This document shows positions 17,776 through 26,156 of a DNA stretch of 64,000 nt, in pieces; the first letter of the stretch is position 1; each line of letters begins with the position of its first letter. The notes under the pieces are model-generated. The model had not been told where the DNA came from. It made no database searches and was given only the letters and a program-made list of their open reading frames with translations. The DNA comes from Bacillus methanolicus PB1. Its GTDB lineage: Bacteria; Bacillota; Bacilli; Bacillales; Cytobacillaceae. A program made the position numbers and the translations under genes. Location: contig NZ_AFEU01000002.1 of NCBI RefSeq assembly GCF_000262755.1, positions 620,001 to 684,000 on the forward strand, read 5' to 3'.

Positions 17776-18003
17776 ATGACTGTTCTATTTGGTTCGGTAG
17801 AGTTTTTTGAAAGAGAAATGCTGGAATACGCAAAAAAAGAACATTTTACGAAAAATTCTATAATGACAAAATACTTAAGTTTGAAACATGAATTGCTATA
17901 TGATTTTATTTGTGATGAAAAGTTAAGAATACAATGTTTGAAAAACCTTTCCATAGCATTTCAGAAGCTTCTAGATCAAGATTATGAATACCAAATTGTG
18001 TGA
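17776..18003 (+). CDS. small protein behind the c-di-GMP riboswitch
   Basis: The gene encodes 75 residues and is the first open frame after the switch; ATG follows AAAGGATGAG with wide spacing. The sequence is largely helical. EREMLEYAKKEHFT and YLSLKHELLYDF are faintly like the helical hairpin of Spo0E-family aspartyl-phosphate phosphatases (a helix, then S-x-x-L-D-x-L), but His and Glu replace the Leu-Asp pair, so I hold this as a guess only. No signal peptide or membrane segment is visible. Its placement says that its level falls or rises with c-di-GMP. The helix-turn-helix gene at 18197 may be read through from the same promoter. Confidence 0.55.
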   Translation: MTVLFGSVEFFEREMLEYAKKEHFTKNSIMTKYLSLKHELLYDFICDEKLRIQCLKNLSIAFQKLLDQDYEYQIV

Positions 18004-18196
18004 TTTTTGCACATAGCAGGTCCTTCCTTATTTTTCCTTTCTGCAATCAACAAGTAATAATTGAAGTTTCTCCGACATCGATTTCCCATTATCTCGTATA
18101 AGTTTGCTTTAAAACAGTTCTTCATCAGAATAACAATGAAGTTGCAAGAGCAATGAGGAAATTTAATGCATAGAAAGGAAGATTTACAAATTTACT

Positions 18197-18769
18197 ATGC
18201 TTTCAAAAAATGAACTGAGTTACATAGAAGACAATTTGGGCAGACATTCTTTAAAATCGATAGCAAAAAAACTGGGACGGCAGCCAAAGTCTCTCGAAAT
18301 TGCCTTAATTAGAAAAAGGGGAACATCCAACACAAAAATCAGTACGGGGATGGTTACAGCGGGAGAATTGGCGAAAACATTGCAAATTGACCGAAACACG
18401 GTTGTCGGCTGGATCAATCGGCACGGATTGCCTTTTATCCAAAGAGTGACAAGATATAAAAAGAAATTTACGTTTATTGATATCGAAGAGTTTTGGAAGT
18501 GGGCCTATGAGAATAAAGATAGAATCGATTTTTCAAAATTGCCCGCCAACTCTCTGCCTCCTGAGCCGGAATGGGTAAAGGAAGAGCGAAAACGAAAAAA
18601 GAATGTACGAAATTACAGAAGCTGGACAATCCAGGAAGAAAAACAATTAATAGAATTAGCTGCAAACGGAAAAACTTTTCAAGAAATAGCTAGTATCTTA
18701 AATAGATCAACGCTTTCAATAGAGAAAAAATATCGCAGGTTAAAAGCGTATAAAAGGGATTTAAGATGA
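18197..18769 (+). CDS. DNA-binding protein, HTH plus SANT/Myb-like domains
   Basis: The protein has 190 residues. Residues 1-35 (LSKNELSYIEDNLGRHSLKSIAKKLGR) and 140-187 (RSWTIQEEKQLIELAANGKT, FQEIASILNRS, EKKYRRL) are both SANT/Myb-like helix-turn-helix modules of the kind in phage-type and sporulation regulators. Between them, residues 50-95 (VTAGELAKTLQIDRNTVVGWINRHGLPF) look like a MerR/excisionase-type winged helix. Three DNA-binding modules in a small cytoplasmic protein suggest a transcription factor. ATG follows GAAAGGAAG at a long spacing. It lies 193 bp after the riboswitch-controlled small gene on the same strand and could be part of that regulon. Confidence 0.7.
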   Translation: MLSKNELSYIEDNLGRHSLKSIAKKLGRQPKSLEIALIRKRGTSNTKISTGMVTAGELAKTLQIDRNTVVGWINRHGLPFIQRVTRYKKKFTFIDIEEFWKWAYENKDRIDFSKLPANSLPPEPEWVKEERKRKKNVRNYRSWTIQEEKQLIELAANGKTFQEIASILNRSTLSIEKKYRRLKAYKRDLR

Positions 18770-18831
18770 CTGAACTTTACCTATTTACAAGCGAACTATT
18801 CGTAGACTTTAACTTATAATTGAAAAAGTTA

Positions 18832-18869
18832 AAATGGCATGCGCTCTTAGGCGTTTGCCATTTATTTTT
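18832..18869 (+). terminator. terminator of the HTH gene
   Basis: AAATGGCA pairs with TGCCATTT and is followed by ATTTTT. Confidence 0.7.
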
Positions 18870-19433
18870 GATGAAGACTGATCCCCTTCATGAACCACTG
18901 GCTGTGATTACAGTATAAAATATGATCGTGTAACATGTCGTTTCTTGCGCGTTTTGATCATAAAAAATAAATCTAGCAAAATGATTATAGAGTTTGCCGG
19001 TTCCTTCGTGTCAAAATGACGGATTGCACTGCAATTTTATATAAATTTAATGCAATTTTTCAAAAAAAGAGCAGTTTTTAACTTGTAGACAAGGGATTTA
19101 CTCGATCTGTTTCATGATCAATGGGAGGTTATGAGCCTTTAATTTGATAAATGAGCCTTCATTTTCAATTATGAGCCCTCGTTTGGAAAAATGAGCCGTT
19201 ATTTCATTTTATGAGCCCCCGTTTTGATAAATGAGCCGCTATTCATTTTATAAGCCTTCATTCTGATATATGAGCCTTCGATCCCATTTATGAGCTTTCA
19301 CTCCAAATTTGAATAGAGAAATAAGCCTCATAACTTTGTGAGAAGAAGTCATCCTATATTCCTAATTTTCAATTTTCTGTATTTTTAGAATAAAAAAGCA
19401 GGAGTATCATTCCAATCCCAAGAATATCAAATA
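18870..19433. other. gene-free stretch with a 20-bp repeat array
   Basis: I see no open frame with a ribosome binding site. The main content is the ATGAGCC array at 19131-19309. Before it, AT-rich sequence carries no clear promoter. Confidence 0.6.
19131..19309 (+). repeat. ATGAGCC 20-bp repeat array, 9 units
   Basis: Units beginning ATGAGCC start at 19131, 19151, 19171, 19191, 19211, 19231, 19250, 19270 and 19290. The unit is ATGAGCC followed by 13 variable, mostly A/T bases such as TTTATTTTGATAT. The heptamer is kept while the rest drifts. Related arrays are at 25868, 31072 and 45965, all in the same orientation. Confidence 0.85.
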
Positions 19434-20285
19434 ATGAGGAGGGGAAGAGAGATTAAAAAATCTAAGCTTTTTTATTTTGTATTGTTGTTAGCCGCTGTAA
19501 GTTTCTTCACTGTAAAGCCGTTCACTGAGAAAGCTTCTGCGAGTGGACATGACAGTTACCTGCCTGACACAACAAAATTATTAAAGTATGCCCATTCTGA
19601 AGGATCTAGTACTCAAGAGTTTAGCCATGCCAAAGACGGGAAGTACATATGGAAAGGTATATACTCGTATGGCGGTGATCAGTATTTCACAAAGTATTAC
19701 AAAGAGGACAAATCAGGTCTAATAATTGGAAACCTTGATCATGAAAAATTCTTTTTCATGAATCTAGCATATCCAGTCAAGGTTGGGACAACTTGGTCGT
19801 ATACGGATTATGAGGGGAAGAAAATCACTTGTAAAATTTCTTCCGTAACAAAAACGATAAAAATAAGAGCTGGGGCATTCAAAAATGTCGTGGAAGTGAA
19901 GGAAAGTAATGGTACGTATCGTTACTTTGCAAAAAATGTTGGTTTGATCAAGGTTTATCGGCCTAATGCGATATTTGATGCTGATTATCTAGAATTAGTT
20001 TCTATTAAGACTAAAATAACTGTATTGTGGGGAAATTCGGAATTAAAGAAAGGTCAAATAGGAAGAATCACCGTTCAGAAGCCTATTAATTTATGGAAGC
20101 GAGACAAAGATCATCGGTTACAGTTTGTAAGAATCTTAAAGCCTTTCGAGCAATATCGCGTCTATACATATGACCAACAAAACGGCGGTCAATACGGATT
20201 GGGCGCGGGTTACTCCGTCACAAAAATGCCGACCCACATAAAATATAAAACACCATCAAAACAACTGCTAGACAAATTAAAATAG
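19434..20285 (+). CDS. secreted two-domain protein (beta domain, then SH3-like)
   Basis: The frame gives 283 residues from an ATG at 19434, but that ATG is inside the strong AGGAGGGG ribosome binding site. The likely initiation codon is therefore the ATT at 19452 (IKKSKLFYF), a rare start. A signal peptide ends near KASASG. The first domain (about 40-190) has GTTWSYTDYEGKKITCKISSV and AGAFKNVVEVKE with YFAKNVGLIKV. The second (about 198-283) is SH3-like: WGNSELKKGQIGRITV, YRVYTYD, YKTPSKQLLDKLK. The convergent gene at 20413 has the same two domains in reverse order. I do not recognise a named family. Confidence 0.7.
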   Translation: MRRGREIKKSKLFYFVLLLAAVSFFTVKPFTEKASASGHDSYLPDTTKLLKYAHSEGSSTQEFSHAKDGKYIWKGIYSYGGDQYFTKYYKEDKSGLIIGNLDHEKFFFMNLAYPVKVGTTWSYTDYEGKKITCKISSVTKTIKIRAGAFKNVVEVKESNGTYRYFAKNVGLIKVYRPNAIFDADYLELVSIKTKITVLWGNSELKKGQIGRITVQKPINLWKRDKDHRLQFVRILKPFEQYRVYTYDQQNGGQYGLGAGYSVTKMPTHIKYKTPSKQLLDKLK

Positions 20286-20323
20286 GTATTAAGTAGGGGC
20301 CAGGCCCCTACTTAATACCTATG
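20283..20323. terminator. 41-bp perfect palindrome, two-way terminator or REP-like element
   Basis: ATAGGTATTAAGTAGGGGCC is followed by one A and then its exact reverse complement, giving 20-bp arms. It begins at the last base before the stop of the upstream gene and sits between convergent genes. The GGGGCCAGGCCC centre also appears at 31131. Confidence 0.8.
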
Positions 20324-20412
20324 ACTTCAGGCATTCCCGCTGCATAAGGGGTCACTTCATATTCGAAAAGCTTGATGACAATACAATTCGAAGTGAAATA
20401 GATAACTTCTTA

Positions 20413-21219
20413 TTAGTACAATTTGTATAATTCATATACTATTCTCCCTTTACTATCTAAAGCACGAATAAGCCCAATACCTTCAGCATAATAATCGACA
20501 TAACCAAAAGAACTTTTAATCTCAATAACATTTGTAAATGTTCCTGCAGGTGTTTTTACAGTTTTTGATAAAGACGTAACTGTTAACTCTTCTACAGGAT
20601 CACCTTCGTATACGAAATACTCCCACTTTTTGTTAAGGGTTAAAGGAAGAGGGATTTCTAATATGATTTCTGAGTTTTGAACTCCAAAAGCCATACCCGT
20701 TTTATCTTCACGATAAGCATAATAATCTTTTTCTCCGTTATCTCTCGAAACTGTCCAAAGGTCCCATTTATCAGAATCTGTTCCTGTATAATGCCAGGTT
20801 TCTTTAACATTTTCATAAAAATTGTTATACACATAGGTTTTTTTGGGGTTTAGCTTTAATCCTTTCGTAATAACTCTCAGTTTTGATAACATTTGCTTTG
20901 ATGGAGTTTGATACTTGACTGCAGAAGATTTCTTTATGTATCTGTTCCCGCCTACACCGTATAAATTATTTTTAAAAGTATATACACCAATTTCCTGTCC
21001 TTTTTTTGCTTTTGCTGCAACTGTTAAATTTCCATTTTTCCCTTTTGAATAGATGTTCGTATCCTGTAAAATGATCAGCTTGCCAATCATTCCTTTTTTT
21101 AAATACATCTTTCCCCATTTCACTTGGTTAATAGTAGAAGCATTCACAGTAGTATGAATGGGGGCAGATACAACTAACAATGCCAGTAGTAATGCTATTA
21201 ATCTAGCTGCCTTCTTCAT
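20413..21219 (-). CDS. secreted two-domain protein (SH3-like, then beta domain)
   Basis: The start is put at the ATG at 21219 (MKKAARLIAL), 9 bases after AAGGAGG; upstream in-frame ATGs lack a ribosome binding site. The 268-residue product has a signal peptide (LLALLVVSAPIHTTVNA). Residues about 30-105 are the SH3-like part (WGKMYLKKGMIGKLII, IGVYTF, YQTPSKQMLSKLR). Residues about 110-268 are the beta domain (KKWEYFVYEGDPVEELTVTSL, AGTFTNVIEIK, YYAEGIGLIRALD). This is the reverse of the order in the gene at 19434, and the linker motif TPSKQ(M/L)LxKL is shared. Convergent paralogues of this kind point to duplication and domain permutation. The function is unknown. Confidence 0.72.
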   Translation of the reverse strand: MKKAARLIALLLALLVVSAPIHTTVNASTINQVKWGKMYLKKGMIGKLIILQDTNIYSKGKNGNLTVAAKAKKGQEIGVYTFKNNLYGVGGNRYIKKSSAVKYQTPSKQMLSKLRVITKGLKLNPKKTYVYNNFYENVKETWHYTGTDSDKWDLWTVSRDNGEKDYYAYREDKTGMAFGVQNSEIILEIPLPLTLNKKWEYFVYEGDPVEELTVTSLSKTVKTPAGTFTNVIEIKSSFGYVDYYAEGIGLIRALDSKGRIVYELYKLY

Positions 21220-21531
21220 TTTGATCATCCTCCTTTTTATGTGAAAATAATTGCCTGAAAATTTTATCATATATTTCACCTTTAATCGAACAAAAATTTT
21301 TCGACAAAATGTTAGTTACCTAGAAATCGTAAGAGACATTGTCCAAACATTTGACCACTCCCTCAAGCTTGGAAAGAATAATCCGATATAGAGAAGACAT
21401 ATATTTTTGGTACGAATTTAGTAGAATGAGAAGGAGACCGGGGATCGGTCAGATAATTAGTATATTGTTTACCAATCTTAATTAGTGCATCTGTTTTGTT
21501 TTCATAAAGGCCTTTGTTAGGAGGATTTTCT
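21220..21531. other. intergenic region between divergent genes
   Basis: No gene is seen. GACCG-GGGAT-CGGTC at about 21438-21452 forms a small hairpin upstream of galE. I see no promoter that I would defend. Confidence 0.4.
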
Positions 21532-22503
21532 ATGATTTTAGTCGTTGGCGGCGCCGGTTATATCGGCAGCCATTTAGTAAAAGAGTTAGTTGAAAAAGAG
21601 CAAGTTATCGTACTTGATAACTTATCGACTGGCCATCGATATTTAGTCGATGAGCGTGCGGTATTTATTCAAGGAGATTTAGGGAACCGGGCCGATCTTG
21701 ATGCGATTTTTGAAAAATACCCGATTAAAGCCGTCATGCATTTTGCGGCGAACAGCTTAGTCGGCGAATCGGTGGTTAATCCACTCAAATATTATCAAAA
21801 TAATGTTGCGGCCACGTTAACGTTACTGGAGACAATGTTGAAATTTAACGTAAAAAATTTCATCTTCTCATCAACAGCAGCGACATATGGGATTCCGAAT
21901 GCTGAATTAATTACTGAAGATTACCCAACAAATCCAATCAATCCATACGGCCGTTCAAAGTTAATAGTTGAGCAAATATTGGCGGACTTTGCTGCGGCGT
22001 ATGGTCTTAACTATGTCGTGCTTCGTTATTTCAACGCAGCTGGAGCGCACAAGTCGGCGGAGATTGGCGAAGACCATCACCCGGAAACGCATTTAATTCC
22101 GATTGTTTTACAGCACTTGTTAGGCCACCGCGAGAAAATTTCTGTCTTTGGTGTGGATTATGATACACCGGACGGGACATGTATTCGTGACTACATCCAT
22201 GTCACCGACCTTGCGCGTGCACATATTCTCGCGTTGGAATCTATCCTTAACGGCAAAAAGAAAACCTCGGTCTACAACCTCGGCAACGGCTTGGGCTATT
22301 CCGTCAAAGAAGTCATTGATACGTGCGAAAAAATAACCGGCCGTAAAGCTGTTATCGAATACACCGACCGCCGTCCGGGCGACCCGGCCCGCCTTGTCGC
22401 CTCATCGCAAAAAATTTACGAAGAACTTGGCTGGAAAGCGGAATATTCACTTGAAAAAATTATCTCAAGTGCATGGAAATGGCATAGACGGAACGTGAAA
22501 TAA
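21532..22503 (+). CDS. galE: UDP-glucose 4-epimerase
   Basis: The 323-residue cytoplasmic protein starts at the ATG at 21532, preceded by TTAGGAGGATTTTCT. It interconverts UDP-glucose and UDP-galactose with tightly bound NAD. The Rossmann motif GGAGYIGSH is at residues 6-14. The catalytic Ser/Thr region FSSTAATYG and the YxxxK pair (YGRSKLIVEQ) are present, as are the substrate motifs RYFNAAGA and DGTCIRDYIHV. The length is normal. It stands alone and probably feeds surface polysaccharide synthesis. Confidence 0.93.
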   Translation: MILVVGGAGYIGSHLVKELVEKEQVIVLDNLSTGHRYLVDERAVFIQGDLGNRADLDAIFEKYPIKAVMHFAANSLVGESVVNPLKYYQNNVAATLTLLETMLKFNVKNFIFSSTAATYGIPNAELITEDYPTNPINPYGRSKLIVEQILADFAAAYGLNYVVLRYFNAAGAHKSAEIGEDHHPETHLIPIVLQHLLGHREKISVFGVDYDTPDGTCIRDYIHVTDLARAHILALESILNGKKKTSVYNLGNGLGYSVKEVIDTCEKITGRKAVIEYTDRRPGDPARLVASSQKIYEELGWKAEYSLEKIISSAWKWHRRNVK

Positions 22504-23173
22504 ATATAAAGCCTCCTGCTGTACTAGTTTTAGCAGGATGCTGAATTATTTTAAGTGATTATATGAAAAAACAAATGGCTTTCGTGGGCTCTGGCCTTCT
22601 ATGGTATGGGCTCATTTAATTACATTAGAATCCTCTGTATTTATCGGGGATCATACCTAAAAAGTTTTCAATCATATCTTTGATGTTCAGCCATCAGAAG
22701 CAACAGTCGATTACCAACACGGTTTTTCGTTCTCATGGAATATTGTTGCCCGTAAATCTCACCATCTTTTTAGCTTTTGGTATCCTTTTCTTGTCTGGAA
22801 AGCGCTGGGAGCGTGGAGGTTTGCAACTGTTTGAATTTGCAGGAACTTATTAGTATTAAGTCAAAAATTTCAAGAGTTCTCAAATTGGTATTTTGATAGA
22901 AAAATTTAATTAACAAAATACTCTGATTATTAATTTCCAACGATACCTATATTAGATCGCTTTTTTGGGGTGAAATTGGCAGTTATTAAGTGGAAGTAAT
23001 ATTTGTGGAATTTTGTAAAACAAACAATGATTTTCTTCTAATTACAAGTATTGTAAAATAGTAATTATTGATCTATTAGGAAAAAGGTGATAAGCCAAAA
23101 GGTAATTAAGTTTTTGAATTTAGTATGGTACATAAACAACCAATCTTATAATGTTCTATTAGGGGGAAATTTT
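22504..23173. other. intergenic region, weak terminator and decayed coding traces
   Basis: TCCTGCT (22513) pairs with AGCAGGA (near 22538) and probably ends galE transcription. From 22570 to 22850 there are short frames with hydrophobic content, such as LTIFLAFGILFLSGKRWERG, separated by stops, which look like the remains of a membrane protein gene that I cannot name. The rest is AT-rich and empty. Confidence 0.4.
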
Positions 23174-24076
23174 ATGAGAAGCGGTAAAAAGAAATTTTCT
23201 TTTTTCTTTTGGATTGCTCTTATTTTCACGATCTCATTTGTAAAAACGAATACGGCATCCGCCAGTTCGCCGATTGACCTGCCCTTCGGTACATCAGTTT
23301 CTGGATACATTACTGATACTGATGGTCAACAAGTCTACAAGATAAATTTAAAGCAAGCTGGGAGAGTTACAGTTAAACTCGACTCTTATATAACTGGGGT
23401 GTATATAGAACTGGAAGATTCAGAGGGAAATGAAGTATTTAGGCAATATGTTTTTGAAGGTAATCCGGAAAATCCGGCAAAATGGTCAGGCTGGGAGGAT
23501 CTTCAAGCAGGGACATATTATATTAAAGTTTATAAAAGCTCTTCTACGGGAAAATACACACTCAGCGTCCAATCCCCTGATTTGTTGCCTGCACCACCAA
23601 CTGTAAATTTAGTAAGTAATAAGAGCAAGTCGGTGACAGGAAAAACGGTGCCAAATGGAGCGGTTTCTGTAAAAATCAACTCGAATGTATATACCGGCAA
23701 AAGCGACAGCAAAGGAGTCTTCAGTGTTAGTATTCCGGTGCAAAAAGCTGGTACGAAGCTGTATGTAACAGTGAAAGATAAATCTGGTTTTACGAGCAAA
23801 GCGAGAGTTGTGGTGGTAGCGGACAGAATTCCACCTGCTGCACCAAGTGTTAACACTATTACCAGCAAATCCAAAACGATCACCGGAAAAGCGGAAGCAA
23901 ACTCCACGGTCATAGCATATTCGGGGAGCCAAAAAATCGGAAGCGCCAATGCGGATAAGTATGGAAAATATACGATTAAAATAACACCTAAAAAAACAGG
24001 GACATCTATTAAAGTGATTGCTGTTGACGGATCCGGAAATAAGAGTGCTGGAAAAGTTTTAAAAGTAAAAAAGTAA
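23174..24076 (+). CDS. secreted protein, PPC-like domain plus two Ig-like modules
   Basis: ATG at 23174 (MRSGKKKFSF) follows TTAGGGGGAAATTTT and begins the signal peptide, so this start is preferred to in-frame codons upstream; the product has 300 residues. After the signal (ending TASAS) residues about 35-130 form a bacterial pre-peptidase C-terminal (PPC)-like beta sandwich (VSGYITDTDGQQVYKINL, AGTYYIKVYKSSSTGKYTLSV). Two bacterial Ig-like modules follow (about 135-215 and 218-300), each with KSxTGKxxxN, DSKGVFSVSIP or DKYGKYTIKI. These modules are close relatives of those at the end of the CAP protein at 1160. There is no enzyme domain and no wall anchor. A binding or scaffolding role is likely. 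Confidence 0.75.
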   Translation: MRSGKKKFSFFFWIALIFTISFVKTNTASASSPIDLPFGTSVSGYITDTDGQQVYKINLKQAGRVTVKLDSYITGVYIELEDSEGNEVFRQYVFEGNPENPAKWSGWEDLQAGTYYIKVYKSSSTGKYTLSVQSPDLLPAPPTVNLVSNKSKSVTGKTVPNGAVSVKINSNVYTGKSDSKGVFSVSIPVQKAGTKLYVTVKDKSGFTSKARVVVVADRIPPAAPSVNTITSKSKTITGKAEANSTVIAYSGSQKIGSANADKYGKYTIKITPKKTGTSIKVIAVDGSGNKSAGKVLKVKK

Positions 24077-24464
24077 ATAAATCGTAATTCGGTTGGGGAT
24101 CTGATTCTGACTTCTATATATTGAAAAACTAAAGGAACTGGTCCTCATTCAGTAAAGATGATGGAATCATGGTCTAAGCGGCTTTGGTTCCTTTTTTCTT
24201 CATCTTTTTGGTTTCTATTAAAAAAATGGAAAAATATGATTTTAAGAATCTTTACTTCTCCCAAACAGTTAACAAGACTTAAAGAATGATGTGGAGTCTC
24301 TCTGCCACTTCCAAAAACTTAAGGTATGAGTATGATTCGACTAAGAGTAAATGGTTTGAATAAAAGAGAATTTTATAAGAATGAAATAAACCTGCTGGAA
24401 TGGCAGGTTTATTTAAAGATATTTCGGTAAATTATTAATCAAACGTTTGATTAAATACTTAGGA
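24077..24464. other. intergenic region with hairpins and an operator-like palindrome
   Basis: A hairpin of AAAGGAAC (24132) with GGTTCCTTT followed by T's near 24198 may end the upstream gene. AATAAACCTGC pairs with GCAGGTTTATT around a 7-base loop at 24386-24413. The palindrome at 24435 follows. No gene is seen before 24447. Confidence 0.5.
24435..24454. promoter_or_regulatory. second copy of the 20-bp palindrome
   Basis: TTAATCAAACGTTTGATTAA is identical to 17382-17401 and ends 10 bp before the ATG of the next frame, overlapping its TTG alternative start. Confidence 0.55.
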
Positions 24465-25010
24465 ATGAGAGTACTGGACTCTAGAGGAACTATTAACTTG
24501 ATTAGCTCTCCAATCGAACTGCCGGGGACAAAGATAACTACAAAAGACCTGTTCGGCGATCTAGATACCGGCACCCCGGGAATTAGTTTAGGAAACTTGC
24601 GTGCTGCATTTTCCACAGAGCCTATTATAATTACTGGTGTTCTAGTAGGTTCAGGAGGTGGTCAAAGTTCTGTGATTACCATTACTATTAATCTGGGAGC
24701 AAGTGCAGAAGCAATAACAACGTTCACTAATAAATATGGAACGATTACAAAAAAGGGTAATGATAAAATAGAAGTAGTTATTAATGAAGACAAATTAGGT
24801 ACTACTATAGGACAAATTGAGGAAACAACAAATGTTGATTTTACTCAAATACTAATCTCTTTTGCTTCGTCTGCTTCTCCTGAAGATGCTCTACTACTTA
24901 ATAAATTGATTAATAATCAATTAGGAAAAGATCTTGAGGAAGTAAAATTAGGAGAATTGGCAGGAAGAACTTTCCAAGCAAACGGCTTTACAGTAGAATT
25001 TAAGAAATAA
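24465..25010 (+). CDS. hypothetical protein without export signal
   Basis: The open frame runs from a TTG at 24447 or, more likely, an ATG at 24465 (181 residues); neither has a convincing ribosome binding site. The protein is rich in Ile, Thr, Gly and Asn. It has a Gly/Ser linker (GSGGGQSS), then alternating segments (VITITINLGASAEA, NKYGTITKKGNDKIEVVI, LLLNKLINNQLGKDLEEVKLGEL). No signal peptide, membrane segment or known motif is seen. The lack of a leader may mean a leaderless transcript controlled by the overlapping palindrome, or a gene whose 5' end was replaced. I do not recognise a family. Confidence 0.5.
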   Translation: MRVLDSRGTINLISSPIELPGTKITTKDLFGDLDTGTPGISLGNLRAAFSTEPIIITGVLVGSGGGQSSVITITINLGASAEAITTFTNKYGTITKKGNDKIEVVINEDKLGTTIGQIEETTNVDFTQILISFASSASPEDALLLNKLINNQLGKDLEEVKLGELAGRTFQANGFTVEFKK

Positions 25011-25040
25011 GCAGCTAAGATGTAGAGAAGAAAACTCATT

Positions 25041-25074
25041 TTAAAAGGGGCAGCACATGCTGTCTCTTTTTTTG
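25041..25074 (+). terminator. terminator
   Basis: GGCAGCA pairs with TGCTGTC (one G-U pair), followed by a run of T's near 25070. Confidence 0.6.
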
Positions 25075-25139
25075 TAAAGTAGAAAAATCACTTTGGATTC
25101 TTTGCGGTGTCTTTCAGCGATTTTCTCGTAAAAAAAACC

Positions 25140-25268
25140 GACCATTTAATGGGAAGAGACCCGGATGCTCGCCGCGGCGAAAACCTTGAAGGGCAATATG
25201 TCGTGTTATCAGGCAACCAGACGGGTGCGCTTATGGCTTTTTATCACAAAAGTAAGCGAAAGGGTTGA
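25140..25268 (+). pseudogene. fragment of a phosphoglucomutase/phosphomannomutase gene
   Basis: The plus strand encodes DPDARRGENLEGQYVVLSGNQTGALM before running out. GNQTGALM preceded by DPDAxR is characteristic of the sugar-phosphate mutase PgcA/ManB family around its metal-binding DPDADR loop, here with Asp lost to Arg. Only about 40 residues remain and nothing of the rest of the gene is nearby. The remainder of 25075-25418 is empty. Confidence 0.6.
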
Positions 25269-25418
25269 AGAATAACCGGGAAAAAGATAAATAAATATCT
25301 TAAATTTTGTTTGAAGATAAAATGGAGTGAATCATACAAAAAGGAAAGGGGTTGAGTGCAATGCTATTTGGATATTATTGAACTTTGCCTTTCAAATATT
25401 TTCATGGTGTTAAGCACC

Positions 25419-25763
25419 TTATTCAAGCCCCATAGTTTTTTGAATTCTGCGGATATCCACTCTGTTTTTCCAGCTCTCTTCTTTTAAGATTTCAATACTA
25501 ACTTCGATATCTTTGATCTGATTTCTTTTCTCGCCAAAATCTTTGGCATTTTGAAGTTTTAATTCACTTATTTCAGCCTTTGGAGCCTCTTGTCCAGACC
25601 TTAAAGCTTTTAAAATACGCCCGTGTTCTTTCAAAGTTTCTCCATGTTCTTCTAAAATCGCACTGTGTTCATTCAAAATCGCACTATGCTCGTCTAACTT
25701 CTTAGACTGATCATCAAGTTTTTCATTAATTTGCTGAAGAATTTGTAAAATCTGCTTTTCCAA
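25419..25763 (-). CDS. small coiled-coil protein
   Basis: A TTG start at 25763 follows AAAGGAGAG. The 114-residue product is almost entirely heptad-patterned coiled coil. Residues 18-50 contain tandem near-identical 7-residue units (LDEHSAI, LNEHSAI, LEEHGET, LKEHGRI). No signal peptide or membrane helix is present. Proteins of this sort are common in Bacillaceae and are often found as hypothetical; the trimeric or tetrameric assembly and its partner cannot be deduced. Confidence 0.65.
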   Translation of the reverse strand: MEKQILQILQQINEKLDDQSKKLDEHSAILNEHSAILEEHGETLKEHGRILKALRSGQEAPKAEISELKLQNAKDFGEKRNQIKDIEVSIEILKEESWKNRVDIRRIQKTMGLE

Positions 25764-25867
25764 TTAGTTTCTCTCCTTTCACCGTTTCTTTTATTTTATC
25801 ATTTTAAAGATTTTATATCTATTTCCATTTTCACTTATTTCTTTCCTAGCATCTTCTGTTTGCAAAA

Positions 25868-25947
25868 ATGAGCTGTCGTTTACAAAAATGATCCTTCATT
25901 CTGATAAATGAGCCGTCGATCAAATTTATGAGTTTTCATTCTAATAT
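25868..25947 (+). repeat. ATGAGCC 20-bp repeat array, 4 units
   Basis: Degenerate units start at 25868, 25888, 25908 and 25928 (ATGAGCT, ATGATCC, ATGAGCC, ATGAGTT), exactly 20 bp apart. Confidence 0.7.
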
Positions 25948-26156
25948 ATAAAAAAAGATCGGGATCGCAGTTTTTTCATTATGCTGCAGAGAAATCCTAG
26001 AATCCATAAGCAGGTTAGTCGGTTAACCACTTCCCTAAAACTCTGGCAATTCGATTAAAACAGAAAACCCTTTCAAACCTCCTCTCAATTAATATCTTTG
26101 AAATCTCAACTTTACCAGTCCCATAAAAACCTAAAATATACAATTTTCAAACTATT

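Noticed and set aside
25140-25268. Intact small sugar-phosphate mutase
   Set aside because: Only about 40 residues around one motif remain and the key Asp is changed, so it is a fragment.
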